From: Marsupella aquatica
Taxonomy: Eukaryota > Marchantiophyta
Assembly: GCA_973895155.1 (NCBI GenBank)
Contig: OZ316892.1
Span: 372,001-436,000, forward strand
DNA length: 64,000 bases
Reading direction: 5' to 3'
A model generated the notes under the pieces. That model saw only the letters and a list, made by a program, of their open reading frames with translations. It had not been told where the DNA came from and ran no database searches. Shown piece by piece: positions 32,227-41,055 of the stretch. Position 1 is the first letter of the stretch. Each line of letters begins with the position of its first letter. Both the position numbers and the translations under genes were made by a program.

Positions 32227-35200
32227 TGTGATGCCTAGACAGGAATCACTCGGCCGGTTAAGTGGGTAAAGCAGGAAGGCACCCTAGGAACACCTTAGTA
32301 TAGGGACAAAACAAGGAAAATATAAACAATTAGGGGCAACCATGGAACCCGGGCAGAGGCCGGAGGTAAGGCTGAGGGTGAAAACCCGATTAGGGTTAGG
32401 GCGCGTTAAGCGTCGGCGGCTAGGAAGGATCAACGGGAAGAAGGACCGGCAGAGGGGAGGGGTAAGGAGCGCTTGCAGGAGATGGTGGCTCATTTGCGAG
32501 CACAAACTAGGCAGACGACTACGGGAGGCCAACTACTGTCAGCTGCTTAGGCAAGCACTCGGGGAGAGAGTAGATACCGACGATCGACCTAAGGAGGGTA
32601 TGAGCAACGTCAATCAAGCGGCACATTTCTGGGGATGCCTGTTCGAACGGGCAACTGAGTACATCAAGACTTACGAGGACGAGGAGTCAGAAAGGGCAGC
32701 TCGAGAACGGCAGGAGCTCGCTCGATTGTGGGAGCTGCAGAAGACGGCTTTCTTAGGAGGCGAACTCATCAAGGACGAGTTCCTGTGGACGCCTACTTCC
32801 AATCAACTCGACGATCTTCTGTTTTGCAAAGACAGCGTCGTCGGCATCCGAGAGGCCATCAAGAACTGCAACGACATACACTGGGAATTAAAGGGTAGCA
32901 CGGAAAGGTGGACCCAGGCAACGGTGCTAGGAGAAACCTCCACAGCAGCAGAGATGAAGAGGAAGGGGGCCGTCAACGATGAAGCCACCCCGGCAAAAAG
33001 AACGAGGTCGGCGGCACCAAAGAGGCCAGCCGAGCAGCAGAGCAGGAGGCAGGGAGAAGCCGAAGAGGAGGAGGTCGATCCCATCAAGGCCATTCCAACC
33101 AGGGATGACACCTGGAAGGGCTGGGCGGCAACCCTACCGGTGGAGGTGCAACTACATTTTGCACGGGAGGAGGATGCATGCTTTACGGCCATGCAGACCA
33201 AGAAGTACCAAGGCTTCATGGCCGGATCCGGCTTGGAGGCCTTTGTAAGATTACCATGGCTGAAGCCGGAGGTACCGGAGTCAGACCTATTAGAATTCGT
33301 GGGGTCATGGGAACCCGAGACCAATTGCACGAGGATATATGGGAAGGATTTCTATCTTACTCCCAAGGTAATTGCCGAAGTGTTTGGCTTGCCGATAGGC
33401 AATAAGACCAAAGTTGATACCAGGAAGACCCTGCCTGACAAGGAGTTCCGGTCATTCCCCGGGCCATCAACGAAGAATGGCTTCTTCCGGAACACCTGCA
33501 CCAACCCGCACATAGGAGAGATGATCGACTTCTTGCGGGTGACCATGCATTGTAACTTGCCGAGGGCAGAGATCGGCAAGGCACAGGTCTATCTGGCAGA
33601 AAGGCCAGACCCAAGCCGGGACTACAACGGGTACCTCCTCAACCAATTGAAGAAGATCTTAAAGGAGGAGCAGCAGGTAATCGGCATGGGGAGCGTGTCA
33701 CGGCTTGGCTATCACATGCCGCTGTTGTGCCGGTATGCCAGAGGTCAGACTTTTGCCCCGGTACTTCCCCTGCAGGTAAGGGCACCCGAGGAAGCTCCAA
33801 CGCCGAGGCCGTTGGCTGAGAAGCCTCAACCACCTGTTAGTCCTACGATCGAGCAGGTGTTTAGGCCCAGGAAGGAAGACTTGCCGATGCAGCAACCAGG
33901 CATGCAGAGTCTGCTGAAACTACTGGAGAAAGAAAAGAAATCGGCATCGGCAACAACAACGGCAACGGCAACAATGCAGGACACTACTACAGAGGTAGGC
34001 CTACACCGGCTCACAAGAGAAAACCCCTTTGCTGGAGACAAGGAGAGAATCAGGCCAGAATCCAAGCCAGGTGTTCGAATGTACGTGGGAACCTCAAGCT
34101 CCGAATCTGAGGCAGAATTGCCTGAAGCTCCTACCGACGAAGAGGAGAGGGAGAAGCCGGACGTCCAAGAGGTAGAGGAGGCAGTGGAGGACTGCAGCCA
34201 TGATAATTCCGGCTATGGGTCGGACCATCACGTTCCAGGAGTAAGGACCTGTGGCTGGTTTGTCCCCACACTTCCAAGGGTAGTGCGAGGGGACCCCAAC
34301 CAGCAGAGTAGCCCTGAGTCTCCCCCACCAGATGTTGCTCCCCCGAGCTTCGACGGCATAAAACAGACGGTGCAGGAATTTCAGGAGCGAATCAAGCAGG
34401 AGGAGGAGGCCGCCCTGGCTAAGGAAAAGGATTTACCAGGAGGAGATTGGCCGGAGGACATCAGGCGGCTAGCCAAAAAAGGAAGCAAACCTCTAGCCAC
34501 GATTGAAGAGATCCGCAGGACGGCTTGGGAGCAGAGGCCGCGATGGGCGATGCCGATCACTTCTACTTACTCCACCTACGCTAAGAATAGAGCCATGGAG
34601 TATGGTGAGATGTGTGGGGAACTTGCGCTCGGCATCTTTGGAGAGGAGTTGGAAGTAGGACCCTTTTTCCATAGGGAGCAGTTGGAGAAGCACCAATTAG
34701 AAGAAGCGGTGGCTTTAGAGAGAAGCAAGAAGGACGAGGTCATTCGGCGGCTTAGGAGGATGGAAGCCGAGATTGAAGATCTAAGGGCGGCCAAGAAAGC
34801 CCAAGATGAACTGCGGATTAAACGACATAAGCTGAACATCATGCAGGGGCAGTTGGACACCGCGCAGGCTGATAATCAGAATATCAAGGATAAACTGACT
34901 CAGACGCAGGAAGAGTTGGCCGACACGATCAAAGAGAGGGAGAAGTGGAAGCAAGAGCTGAAGAATACAGAGGAGGCCCACATAACAGCCAACAGCCGGG
35001 CCATGGCGGAGACCCAAAGAAAGGAATGGGCGTTGAAAGGGGAGCTCGAGAAAATCCGCGGAGCCCTTGAGCAGAAGGAGGCCGAGTTAGGGAAATCCTA
35101 TCAAGGGATTATGGCGCTGCAGCAGGAGCTTGCGTCCCTGACGGCCAGCTTCAAGGCCGACCTAAGGGAGAAGGACGAGATGCTCGAACAGACTTACGCC

Positions 35201-36886
35201 AAGATGAACCAGATGGAGTCTGTCATCATTGCAGAGCTCGACAAGGAGCTAAGAGCAACCCAGGAGGAGAGGGCTACCTTGAAGAAGGAATTGGAGGAAG
35301 CCCACAGGGAGCAGGAGGAGGCCAAAAACGAGCTGGAGGGGGCACGTAAGGACCTGGATGAAACCCAAGAGGAGTTGGAGGAAATCACGAGGAAGATGGA
35401 GAACCTACAGCGGCCGGCCGACAACCAAACAGAGCGGCTGAAGAAACAAGCCGCAGTATTTAAATGCTTAGCTGCAGCAGGTCCATCTCCCGTTGGGACA
35501 AACCAGTTACCAGGGGTGGTAATTGCCGAAGGACAAGCCGCGCCAACTGCACCAGTGCCGGAAGTAAGTGGGAAGGGGAAGGGACCAGCTGCCGAGCCAC
35601 CAACGAAGAAGAAGCGGAAACCTTCAGGGTCAAGGAGTAATACGACTTCACAGGCCGTGGTGATCAAGGAGGTAGACCCAGCACCGACCCCAGACAGGGT
35701 CACGGCTAAGGATCCAACTACCCTAGGGGAAGGGGAGGCCGAAGCCGAGGGAGTGGCTGAAGCCGAAGCCGTGGGAGTGGCTGAGGCCGAAGCCGTGGGT
35801 ATTGCCGAGGCCGGTGTCGAGGCTGAACCCGAAGGTGGACCCAGTCAGGCCGATGGAGAGTTGACTCAGTCAAGGGCAGGTAATCTGTCAGAGAATGAAC
35901 CTACGGCAGTGGCTGAGGAGGAAGTGTTGGGGGCGTCCATTGAGGATCCACCACCAGTGTCGTGACGGTGCAAGGGCGCCGTTCCTTTTAGGGAGGGCGG
36001 ACGTGGAGGGAGGAGGCGTGAGTGGGCAGGGCGGGCGCGGATCTCCATGTTTAGGATTAGGATCAGAACCAGGAGCGGCCCTGACACTTAGCTTAGTGGG
36101 ATTGCGGTCCCACTGGTAGGAGCAACACTTGTGCTCCTGCCTTGCTGTACATAGGTAGATTCGGGCAAGTAGATTACTGTTAAGTAGATTAGGCTTACGA
36201 TGCAAAGAATGGCGGATCCACTACCAGGATAAGTACCTGGGCAGCGGGGAGCTCAGGGCCTCTTCTTTAGCAAGTTTTTAGTTTGCACCAGCCGGGCTGG
36301 GATCAAGTAGTACGAGAAGCTCTCGGTTAGTCATACAGTGACCCTTGTGTATATTCATGTTTCCTCATGCCTAAGAGCTGAATAGAGTTGGCCTCACGGC
36401 TTAGTTCGTAGAACTTGTGTATGAGATGTACTGTTTGTATGGCAAGTGCATGGTATGACTCAGTCAGAATGAGTCATTTTGCTATTTGTGTGTCGCATTA
36501 ACTTGTGTGAAGAGTGCCCACATCAACAGAAGGAAGGAAAGTAAGCAGGGGAGTGAGAGTTGGATGTGTCGAGCTGAGAGAGGTCTTAGCGGCTTAACCA
36601 AGCCTATTGGGGATCATTCCGGCGGCGGAATCCAAACATACCTAACAAAACGGAGGGGAAGACAGGGGAAGATAGGGGAAGGCCTATATTAGGCCGGCTA
36701 CGTATCTCATGACCTGATGAAGGATCTGTCCAGTATATGTGTGTAAAATGTTAATAGTAGTAGTAGAAGGTTAGCAGCGTCCCATGCCGCTAAGCCGCGG
36801 AAACGGCCTCGCCAAGCACGAAACCTGCGAGAATCGGCTTGAGCTGGGGGGTTTCTTGGGTTTAGGGAGCCATGGGACGCACCACA
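32227..36886 (+). repeat. complete Ty3 solo LTR, 4,660 bp
   Basis: Starts TGTGATGCCTAG, ends GACGCACCACA, and is bordered by TCGCT on both sides (32222-32226 and 36887-36891), a 5-bp target duplication. Nothing internal follows it, so gag and pol were lost by LTR-LTR recombination. It holds ORF1 (32342-35965), a 0.9-kb non-coding 3' part with a palindromic TATA-like site (36681-36695), and the R/U5 part. It proves that the long ORF lies inside the LTR. Confidence 0.93.
32342..35965 (+). CDS. ORF1 in solo LTR, 1,207 aa coiled-coil protein
   Basis: Complete 1,207-codon frame starting 115 bases into the LTR. Basic N-terminus (1-60); a region at about 270-420 like the plant mobile domain/plant transposon protein fold (LLEFVGSWEPETN, then DFYLTPKVIAEVFGLPIG); Pro-rich and acidic linkers (480-510, 585-615); a long coiled coil (about 778-1037, heptads rich in E/K/L); a basic KKKRKPSGSR patch near 1080, a possible nuclear signal; and an Ala/Glu-rich tail. 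No signal peptide or membrane segment, so it is not an envelope protein. Function unknown; a role in nucleic acid or chromatin contact is only a guess. The GTAAG-like sites inside raise the possibility of splicing. Confidence 0.82.
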   Translation: MEPGQRPEVRLRVKTRLGLGRVKRRRLGRINGKKDRQRGGVRSACRRWWLICEHKLGRRLREANYCQLLRQALGERVDTDDRPKEGMSNVNQAAHFWGCLFERATEYIKTYEDEESERAARERQELARLWELQKTAFLGGELIKDEFLWTPTSNQLDDLLFCKDSVVGIREAIKNCNDIHWELKGSTERWTQATVLGETSTAAEMKRKGAVNDEATPAKRTRSAAPKRPAEQQSRRQGEAEEEEVDPIKAIPTRDDTWKGWAATLPVEVQLHFAREEDACFTAMQTKKYQGFMAGSGLEAFVRLPWLKPEVPESDLLEFVGSWEPETNCTRIYGKDFYLTPKVIAEVFGLPIGNKTKVDTRKTLPDKEFRSFPGPSTKNGFFRNTCTNPHIGEMIDFLRVTMHCNLPRAEIGKAQVYLAERPDPSRDYNGYLLNQLKKILKEEQQVIGMGSVSRLGYHMPLLCRYARGQTFAPVLPLQVRAPEEAPTPRPLAEKPQPPVSPTIEQVFRPRKEDLPMQQPGMQSLLKLLEKEKKSASATTTATATMQDTTTEVGLHRLTRENPFAGDKERIRPESKPGVRMYVGTSSSESEAELPEAPTDEEEREKPDVQEVEEAVEDCSHDNSGYGSDHHVPGVRTCGWFVPTLPRVVRGDPNQQSSPESPPPDVAPPSFDGIKQTVQEFQERIKQEEEAALAKEKDLPGGDWPEDIRRLAKKGSKPLATIEEIRRTAWEQRPRWAMPITSTYSTYAKNRAMEYGEMCGELALGIFGEELEVGPFFHREQLEKHQLEEAVALERSKKDEVIRRLRRMEAEIEDLRAAKKAQDELRIKRHKLNIMQGQLDTAQADNQNIKDKLTQTQEELADTIKEREKWKQELKNTEEAHITANSRAMAETQRKEWALKGELEKIRGALEQKEAELGKSYQGIMALQQELASLTASFKADLREKDEMLEQTYAKMNQMESVIIAELDKELRATQEERATLKKELEEAHREQEEAKNELEGARKDLDETQEELEEITRKMENLQRPADNQTERLKKQAAVFKCLAAAGPSPVGTNQLPGVVIAEGQAAPTAPVPEVSGKGKGPAAEPPTKKKRKPSGSRSNTTSQAVVIKEVDPAPTPDRVTAKDPTTLGEGEAEAEGVAEAEAVGVAEAEAVGIAEAGVEAEPEGGPSQADGELTQSRAGNLSENEPTAVAEEEVLGASIEDPPPVS

Positions 36887-39800
36887 TCGCTCGATTGTGG
36901 GAGCTGCAGAAGACGGCTTTCTTAGGAGGCGAACTCATCAAGGACGAGTTCCTGTGGACGCCTACTTCCAATCAACTCGACGATCTTCTGTTTTTCAAAG
37001 ACAGCGTCGTCGGCATCCGAGAGGCCATCAAGAACTGCAACGACATACACTGGGAATTAAAGGGTAGCACAGAAAGGTGGACCCAGGCAACGGTGCTAGG
37101 AGAAACCTCCATGGCAGCAAAGATGAAGAGGAAGGGAGCCGTCAACGATGAAGCCACCCCGGCAAAAAGAACGAGGTCGGCGACACCAAAGAGGCCAGCC
37201 GAGCAGCAGAGCAGGAGGCAGGGAGAAGCCCAAGAGGAGGAGGTCGATCCTATCAAGGCCATTCCAACCAGGGATGACACCTGGAAGGGCTGGGCGGCAA
37301 CCCTACCGGTGGAGGTGCAACTACATTTTGCACGGGAGGAGGATGCATGCTTTACGGCCATGCAGACCAAGAAGTACCAAGGCTTCATGGCCGGATCCGG
37401 CTTGGAGGCCTTTGTAAGATTACCATGGCTGAAGCTGGAGGTACCGGAGTCAGACCTATTAGAATTCGTGGGGTCATGGGAACCCGAGACCAATTGCACG
37501 AGGATATATGGGAAGGATTTCTATCTTACTCCCAAGGTAATTGTCGAAGTGTTTGGCTTGCCGATAGGCAATAAGACCAAAGTTGATACCAGGAAGACCC
37601 TGCCTGACAAGGAGTTCCGGTCATTCCCCGGGCCATCAACGAAGAATGGCTTCTTCCAGAACACCTGCACCAATCCGCACATAGGAGAGATGATCGACTT
37701 CTTGTGGGTGACCATGCATTGTAACTTGCCGAGGGCAGAGATCGGCAAGGCACAGGTCTATCTGGCAGAAAGGCCAGACCCAAGCCGGGACTACAACGGG
37801 TACCTCCTCAACCAATTGAAGAAGATCTTAAAGGAGGAGCAGCAGGTAATCGGCATGGGGAGCGTGTCGCGGCTTGGCTATCACATGCCGCTGTTGTGCC
37901 GGTATGCCAGAGGTCAGACTTTTGCCCCGGTACTTCCCCTGCAGGTAAGGGCACCCGAGGAAGCTCCAACGCCGAGGCCGTTGGCTGAGAAGCCTCAACC
38001 ACCTGTTAGTCCTACGATCGAGCAGGTGTTTAGGCCCAGGAAGGAAGACTTGCCGATGCAGCAACCAGGCATGCAGAGTCTGCTGAAACTACTGGAGAAA
38101 GAAAAGAAATCGGCATCGGCAACAACAACGGCAACGGCAACAATGCAGGACACTACTACAGAGGTAGGCCTACACCGGCTCACAAGAGAAAACCCCTTTG
38201 CTGGAGACAAGGAGAGAATCAGGCCAGAATCCAAGCCAGGTGTTCGAATGTACGTGGGAACCTCAAGCTCCGAATCTGAGGCAGAATTGCCTGAAGCTCC
38301 TACCGACGAAGAGGAGAGGGAGAAGCCGGACGTCCAAGAGGTAGAGGAGGCAGTGGAGGACTGCAGCCATGATAATTCCGGCTATGGGTCGGACCATCAC
38401 GTTCCAGGAGTAAGGACCTGTGGCTGGTTTGTCCCCACACTTCCAAGGGTAGTGCGAGGGGACCCCAACCAGCAGAGTAGCCCTGAGTCTCCCCCACCAG
38501 ATGTTGCTCCCCCGAGCTTCGACGGCATAAAACAGACGGTGCAGGAATTTCAGGAGCGAATCAAGCAGGAGGAGGAGGCCGCCCTGGCTAAGGAAAAGGA
38601 TTTACCAGGAGGAGATTGGCCGGAGGACATCAGGCGGCTAGCCAAAAAAGGAAGCAAACCTCTAGCCACGATTGAAGAGATCCGCAGGACGGCTTGGGAG
38701 CAGAGGCCGCGATGGGCGATGCCGATCACTTCTACTTACTCCACCTACGCTAAGAATAGAGCCATGGAGTATGGTGAGATGTGTGGGGAACTTGCGCTCG
38801 GCATCTTTGGAGAGGAGTTGGAAGTAGGACCCTTTTTCCATAGGGAGCAGTTGGAGAAGCACCAATTAGAAGAAGCGGTGGCTTTAGAGAGAAGCAAGAA
38901 GGACGAGGTCATTCGGCGGCTTAGGAGGATGGAAGCCGAGATTGAAGATCTAAGGGCGGCCAAGAAAGCCCAAGATGAACTGCGGATTAAACGACATAAG
39001 CTGAACATCATGCAGGGGCAGTTGGACACCGCGCAGGCTGATAATCAGAATATCAAGGATAAACTGACTCAGACGCAGGAAGAGTTGGCCGACACGATCA
39101 AAGAGAGGGAGAAGTGGAAGCAAGAGCTGAAGAATACAGAGGAGGCCCACATAACAGCCAACAGCCGGGCCATGGCGGAGACCCAAAGAAAGGAATGGGC
39201 GTTGAAAGGGGAGCTCGAGAAAATCCGCGGAGCCCTTGAGCAGAAGGAGGCCGAGTTAGGGAAATCCTATCAAGGGATTATGGCGCTGCAGCAGGAGCTT
39301 GCGTCCCTGACGGCCAGCTTCAAGGCCGACCTAAGGGAGAAGGACGAGATGCTCGAACAGACTTACGCCAAGATGAACCAGATGGAGTCTGTCATCATTG
39401 CAGAGCTCGACAAGGAGCTAAGAGCAACCCAGGAGGAGAGGGCTACCTTGAAGAAGGAATTGGAGGAAGCCCACAGGGAGCAGGAGGAGGCCAAAAACGA
39501 GCTGGAGGGGGCACGTAAGGACCTGGATGAAACCCAAGAGGAGTTGGAGGAAATCACGAGGAAGATGGAGAACCTACAGCGGCAGGCCGACAACCAAACA
39601 GAGCGGCTGAAGAAACAAGCCGCAGTATTTAAATGCTTAGCTGCAGCAGGTCCATCTCCCGTTGGGACAAACCAGTTACCAGGGGTGGTAATTGCCGAAG
39701 GACAAGCCGCGCCAACTGCACCAGTGCCGGAAGTAAGTGGGAAGGGGAAGGGACCAGCTGCCAAGCCACCAACGAAGAAGAAGCGGAAACCTTCAGGGTC

Positions 39801-40134
39801 AAGGAGTAATACGACTTCACAGGCCATGGTGATCAAGGAGGTAGACCCAGCACCGACCCCAGACAGGGTCACGGCTAAGGATCCAACTACCCTAGGGGAA
39901 GGGGAGGCCGAAGCCGAGGGAGTGGCTGAAGCCGAAGCCGTGGGAGTGGCTGAGGCCGAAGCCGTGGGTATTGCCGAGGCCGGTGTCGAGGCTGAAGCCG
40001 AAGGTGGACCCAGTCAGGCCGATGGAGAGTTGACTCGGTCAAGGGTAGGTAATCTGTCAGTAGGCGGGCCAACGGCAGTGGCTGAGGAGGAAGTGTTGGG
40101 GGCGTCCATTGAGGATCCACCACCGGTGTCGTGA
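36784..40134 (+). CDS. chimeric ORF1 across an LTR-LTR junction
   Basis: 1,116 codons. The first 35 codons (from MPLSRGNGLAKH) lie in the 3' end of the solo LTR; the frame crosses the CACA/TCGCT junction at 36886/36887 and enters ORF1 at about its residue 128 (ARLWELQ). So truncated ORF1 has gained a new in-frame start placed just downstream of the presumed LTR promoter. The PMD-like region and coiled coil are kept. Several private substitutions (for example FFKDS, KMKRK) mark this copy. Whether it is expressed is unknown. Confidence 0.6.
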   Translation: MPLSRGNGLAKHETCENRLELGGFLGLGSHGTHHIARLWELQKTAFLGGELIKDEFLWTPTSNQLDDLLFFKDSVVGIREAIKNCNDIHWELKGSTERWTQATVLGETSMAAKMKRKGAVNDEATPAKRTRSATPKRPAEQQSRRQGEAQEEEVDPIKAIPTRDDTWKGWAATLPVEVQLHFAREEDACFTAMQTKKYQGFMAGSGLEAFVRLPWLKLEVPESDLLEFVGSWEPETNCTRIYGKDFYLTPKVIVEVFGLPIGNKTKVDTRKTLPDKEFRSFPGPSTKNGFFQNTCTNPHIGEMIDFLWVTMHCNLPRAEIGKAQVYLAERPDPSRDYNGYLLNQLKKILKEEQQVIGMGSVSRLGYHMPLLCRYARGQTFAPVLPLQVRAPEEAPTPRPLAEKPQPPVSPTIEQVFRPRKEDLPMQQPGMQSLLKLLEKEKKSASATTTATATMQDTTTEVGLHRLTRENPFAGDKERIRPESKPGVRMYVGTSSSESEAELPEAPTDEEEREKPDVQEVEEAVEDCSHDNSGYGSDHHVPGVRTCGWFVPTLPRVVRGDPNQQSSPESPPPDVAPPSFDGIKQTVQEFQERIKQEEEAALAKEKDLPGGDWPEDIRRLAKKGSKPLATIEEIRRTAWEQRPRWAMPITSTYSTYAKNRAMEYGEMCGELALGIFGEELEVGPFFHREQLEKHQLEEAVALERSKKDEVIRRLRRMEAEIEDLRAAKKAQDELRIKRHKLNIMQGQLDTAQADNQNIKDKLTQTQEELADTIKEREKWKQELKNTEEAHITANSRAMAETQRKEWALKGELEKIRGALEQKEAELGKSYQGIMALQQELASLTASFKADLREKDEMLEQTYAKMNQMESVIIAELDKELRATQEERATLKKELEEAHREQEEAKNELEGARKDLDETQEELEEITRKMENLQRQADNQTERLKKQAAVFKCLAAAGPSPVGTNQLPGVVIAEGQAAPTAPVPEVSGKGKGPAAKPPTKKKRKPSGSRSNTTSQAMVIKEVDPAPTPDRVTAKDPTTLGEGEAEAEGVAEAEAVGVAEAEAVGIAEAGVEAEAEGGPSQADGELTRSRVGNLSVGGPTAVAEEEVLGASIEDPPPVS

Positions 40135-41055
40135 CGGTGCAAGGGCACCGTTCCTTTTAGGGAAGGCGGACGTGGAGGGAGGAGGCGTGAGTGGGCAGGG
40201 CGGGCGCGGATCTCCACGTTTAGGATTAGGATCAGAACCAGGAGCGGCCCTGACACTTAGCTTAGTGGGATTGCGGTCCCACTGGTAGGAGCAACACTTG
40301 TGCTCCTGCCTTGCTGTACATAGGTAGATTCGGGCAAGTAGATTACTGTTAAGTAGATTAGGCTTACGATGCAAAGAATGGCTGATCCACTACCAGGATA
40401 AGTACCTGGGCAGCGGGGAGCTCAGGGCCTCTTCTTTAGCAAGTTTTTAGTTTGCACCAGCCGGGCTGGGATCAAGTAGTACGAGAAGCTCTCGGTTAGT
40501 CATACAGTGACCCTTGTGTATATTCATGTTTCCTCATGCCTAAGAGCTGAATAGAGTTGGCCTCACGGCTTAGTTCGTAGAACTTGTGTATGAGATGTAC
40601 TGTTTGTATGGCAAGTGCATGGTATGACTCAGTCAGAATGAGTCATTTTGCTATTTGTGTGTCGCATTAACCTATGTGAAGAGTGCCCACATCAATAGAA
40701 GGAAGGAAAGTAAGCAGGGGAGTGAGAGTTGGATGTGTCGAGCTGAGAGAGGTCTTAGCGGCTTAACCAAGCCTATTGGGGATCATTCCGGCGGTGGAAT
40801 CCAAACATACCTAACAAAACGGAGGGGAAGACAGGGGAAGACAGGGGAAGGCCTATATTAGGCCGGCTACGTATCTCATGACCTGATGAAGGATCTGTCC
40901 AGTATATGTGTGTAAAATGTTAATAGTAGTAGTAGAAGGTTAGCAGCGTCCCATGCCGCTAAGCCGCGGAAATGGCCTCGCCAAGCACGAAACCTGCGAG
41001 AATCGGCTTGAGCTGGGGGGTTTCTTGGGTTTAGGGAGCCATGGGACGCACCACA
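36887..41055 (+). repeat. 5'-truncated tandem Ty3 LTR, copy 2
   Basis: Begins TCGCTCGATTG, LTR position 492, and ends CACCACA. It lies directly between the solo LTR and another copy with the same truncation. Over most of its length it is closest to the solo LTR (both read GVRTCGWF), but its ORF1 tail (LSVGGP) is like the LTR at 49872. Most simply it is the product of unequal recombination between the solo LTR and the remainder of the LTR it landed in. Confidence 0.85.

Noticed and set aside
32803-33330. 175-codon minus-strand frame repeated in each Ty3 LTR, and many other antisense frames
   Set aside because: They are antisense shadows of ORF1 with Ser/Leu-rich composition dictated by its codons; they change whenever ORF1 does.
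32342-35965. ORF1 as an envelope gene, because of its env-like position
   Set aside because: No signal peptide, hydrophobic anchor or fusion-like segment is visible; it is charged and coiled-coil rich.
36144-36890. The 3' LTR part as a host gene or tRNA locus
   Set aside because: It is present in all LTR copies with the same borders, so it is element sequence; no cloverleaf was found.
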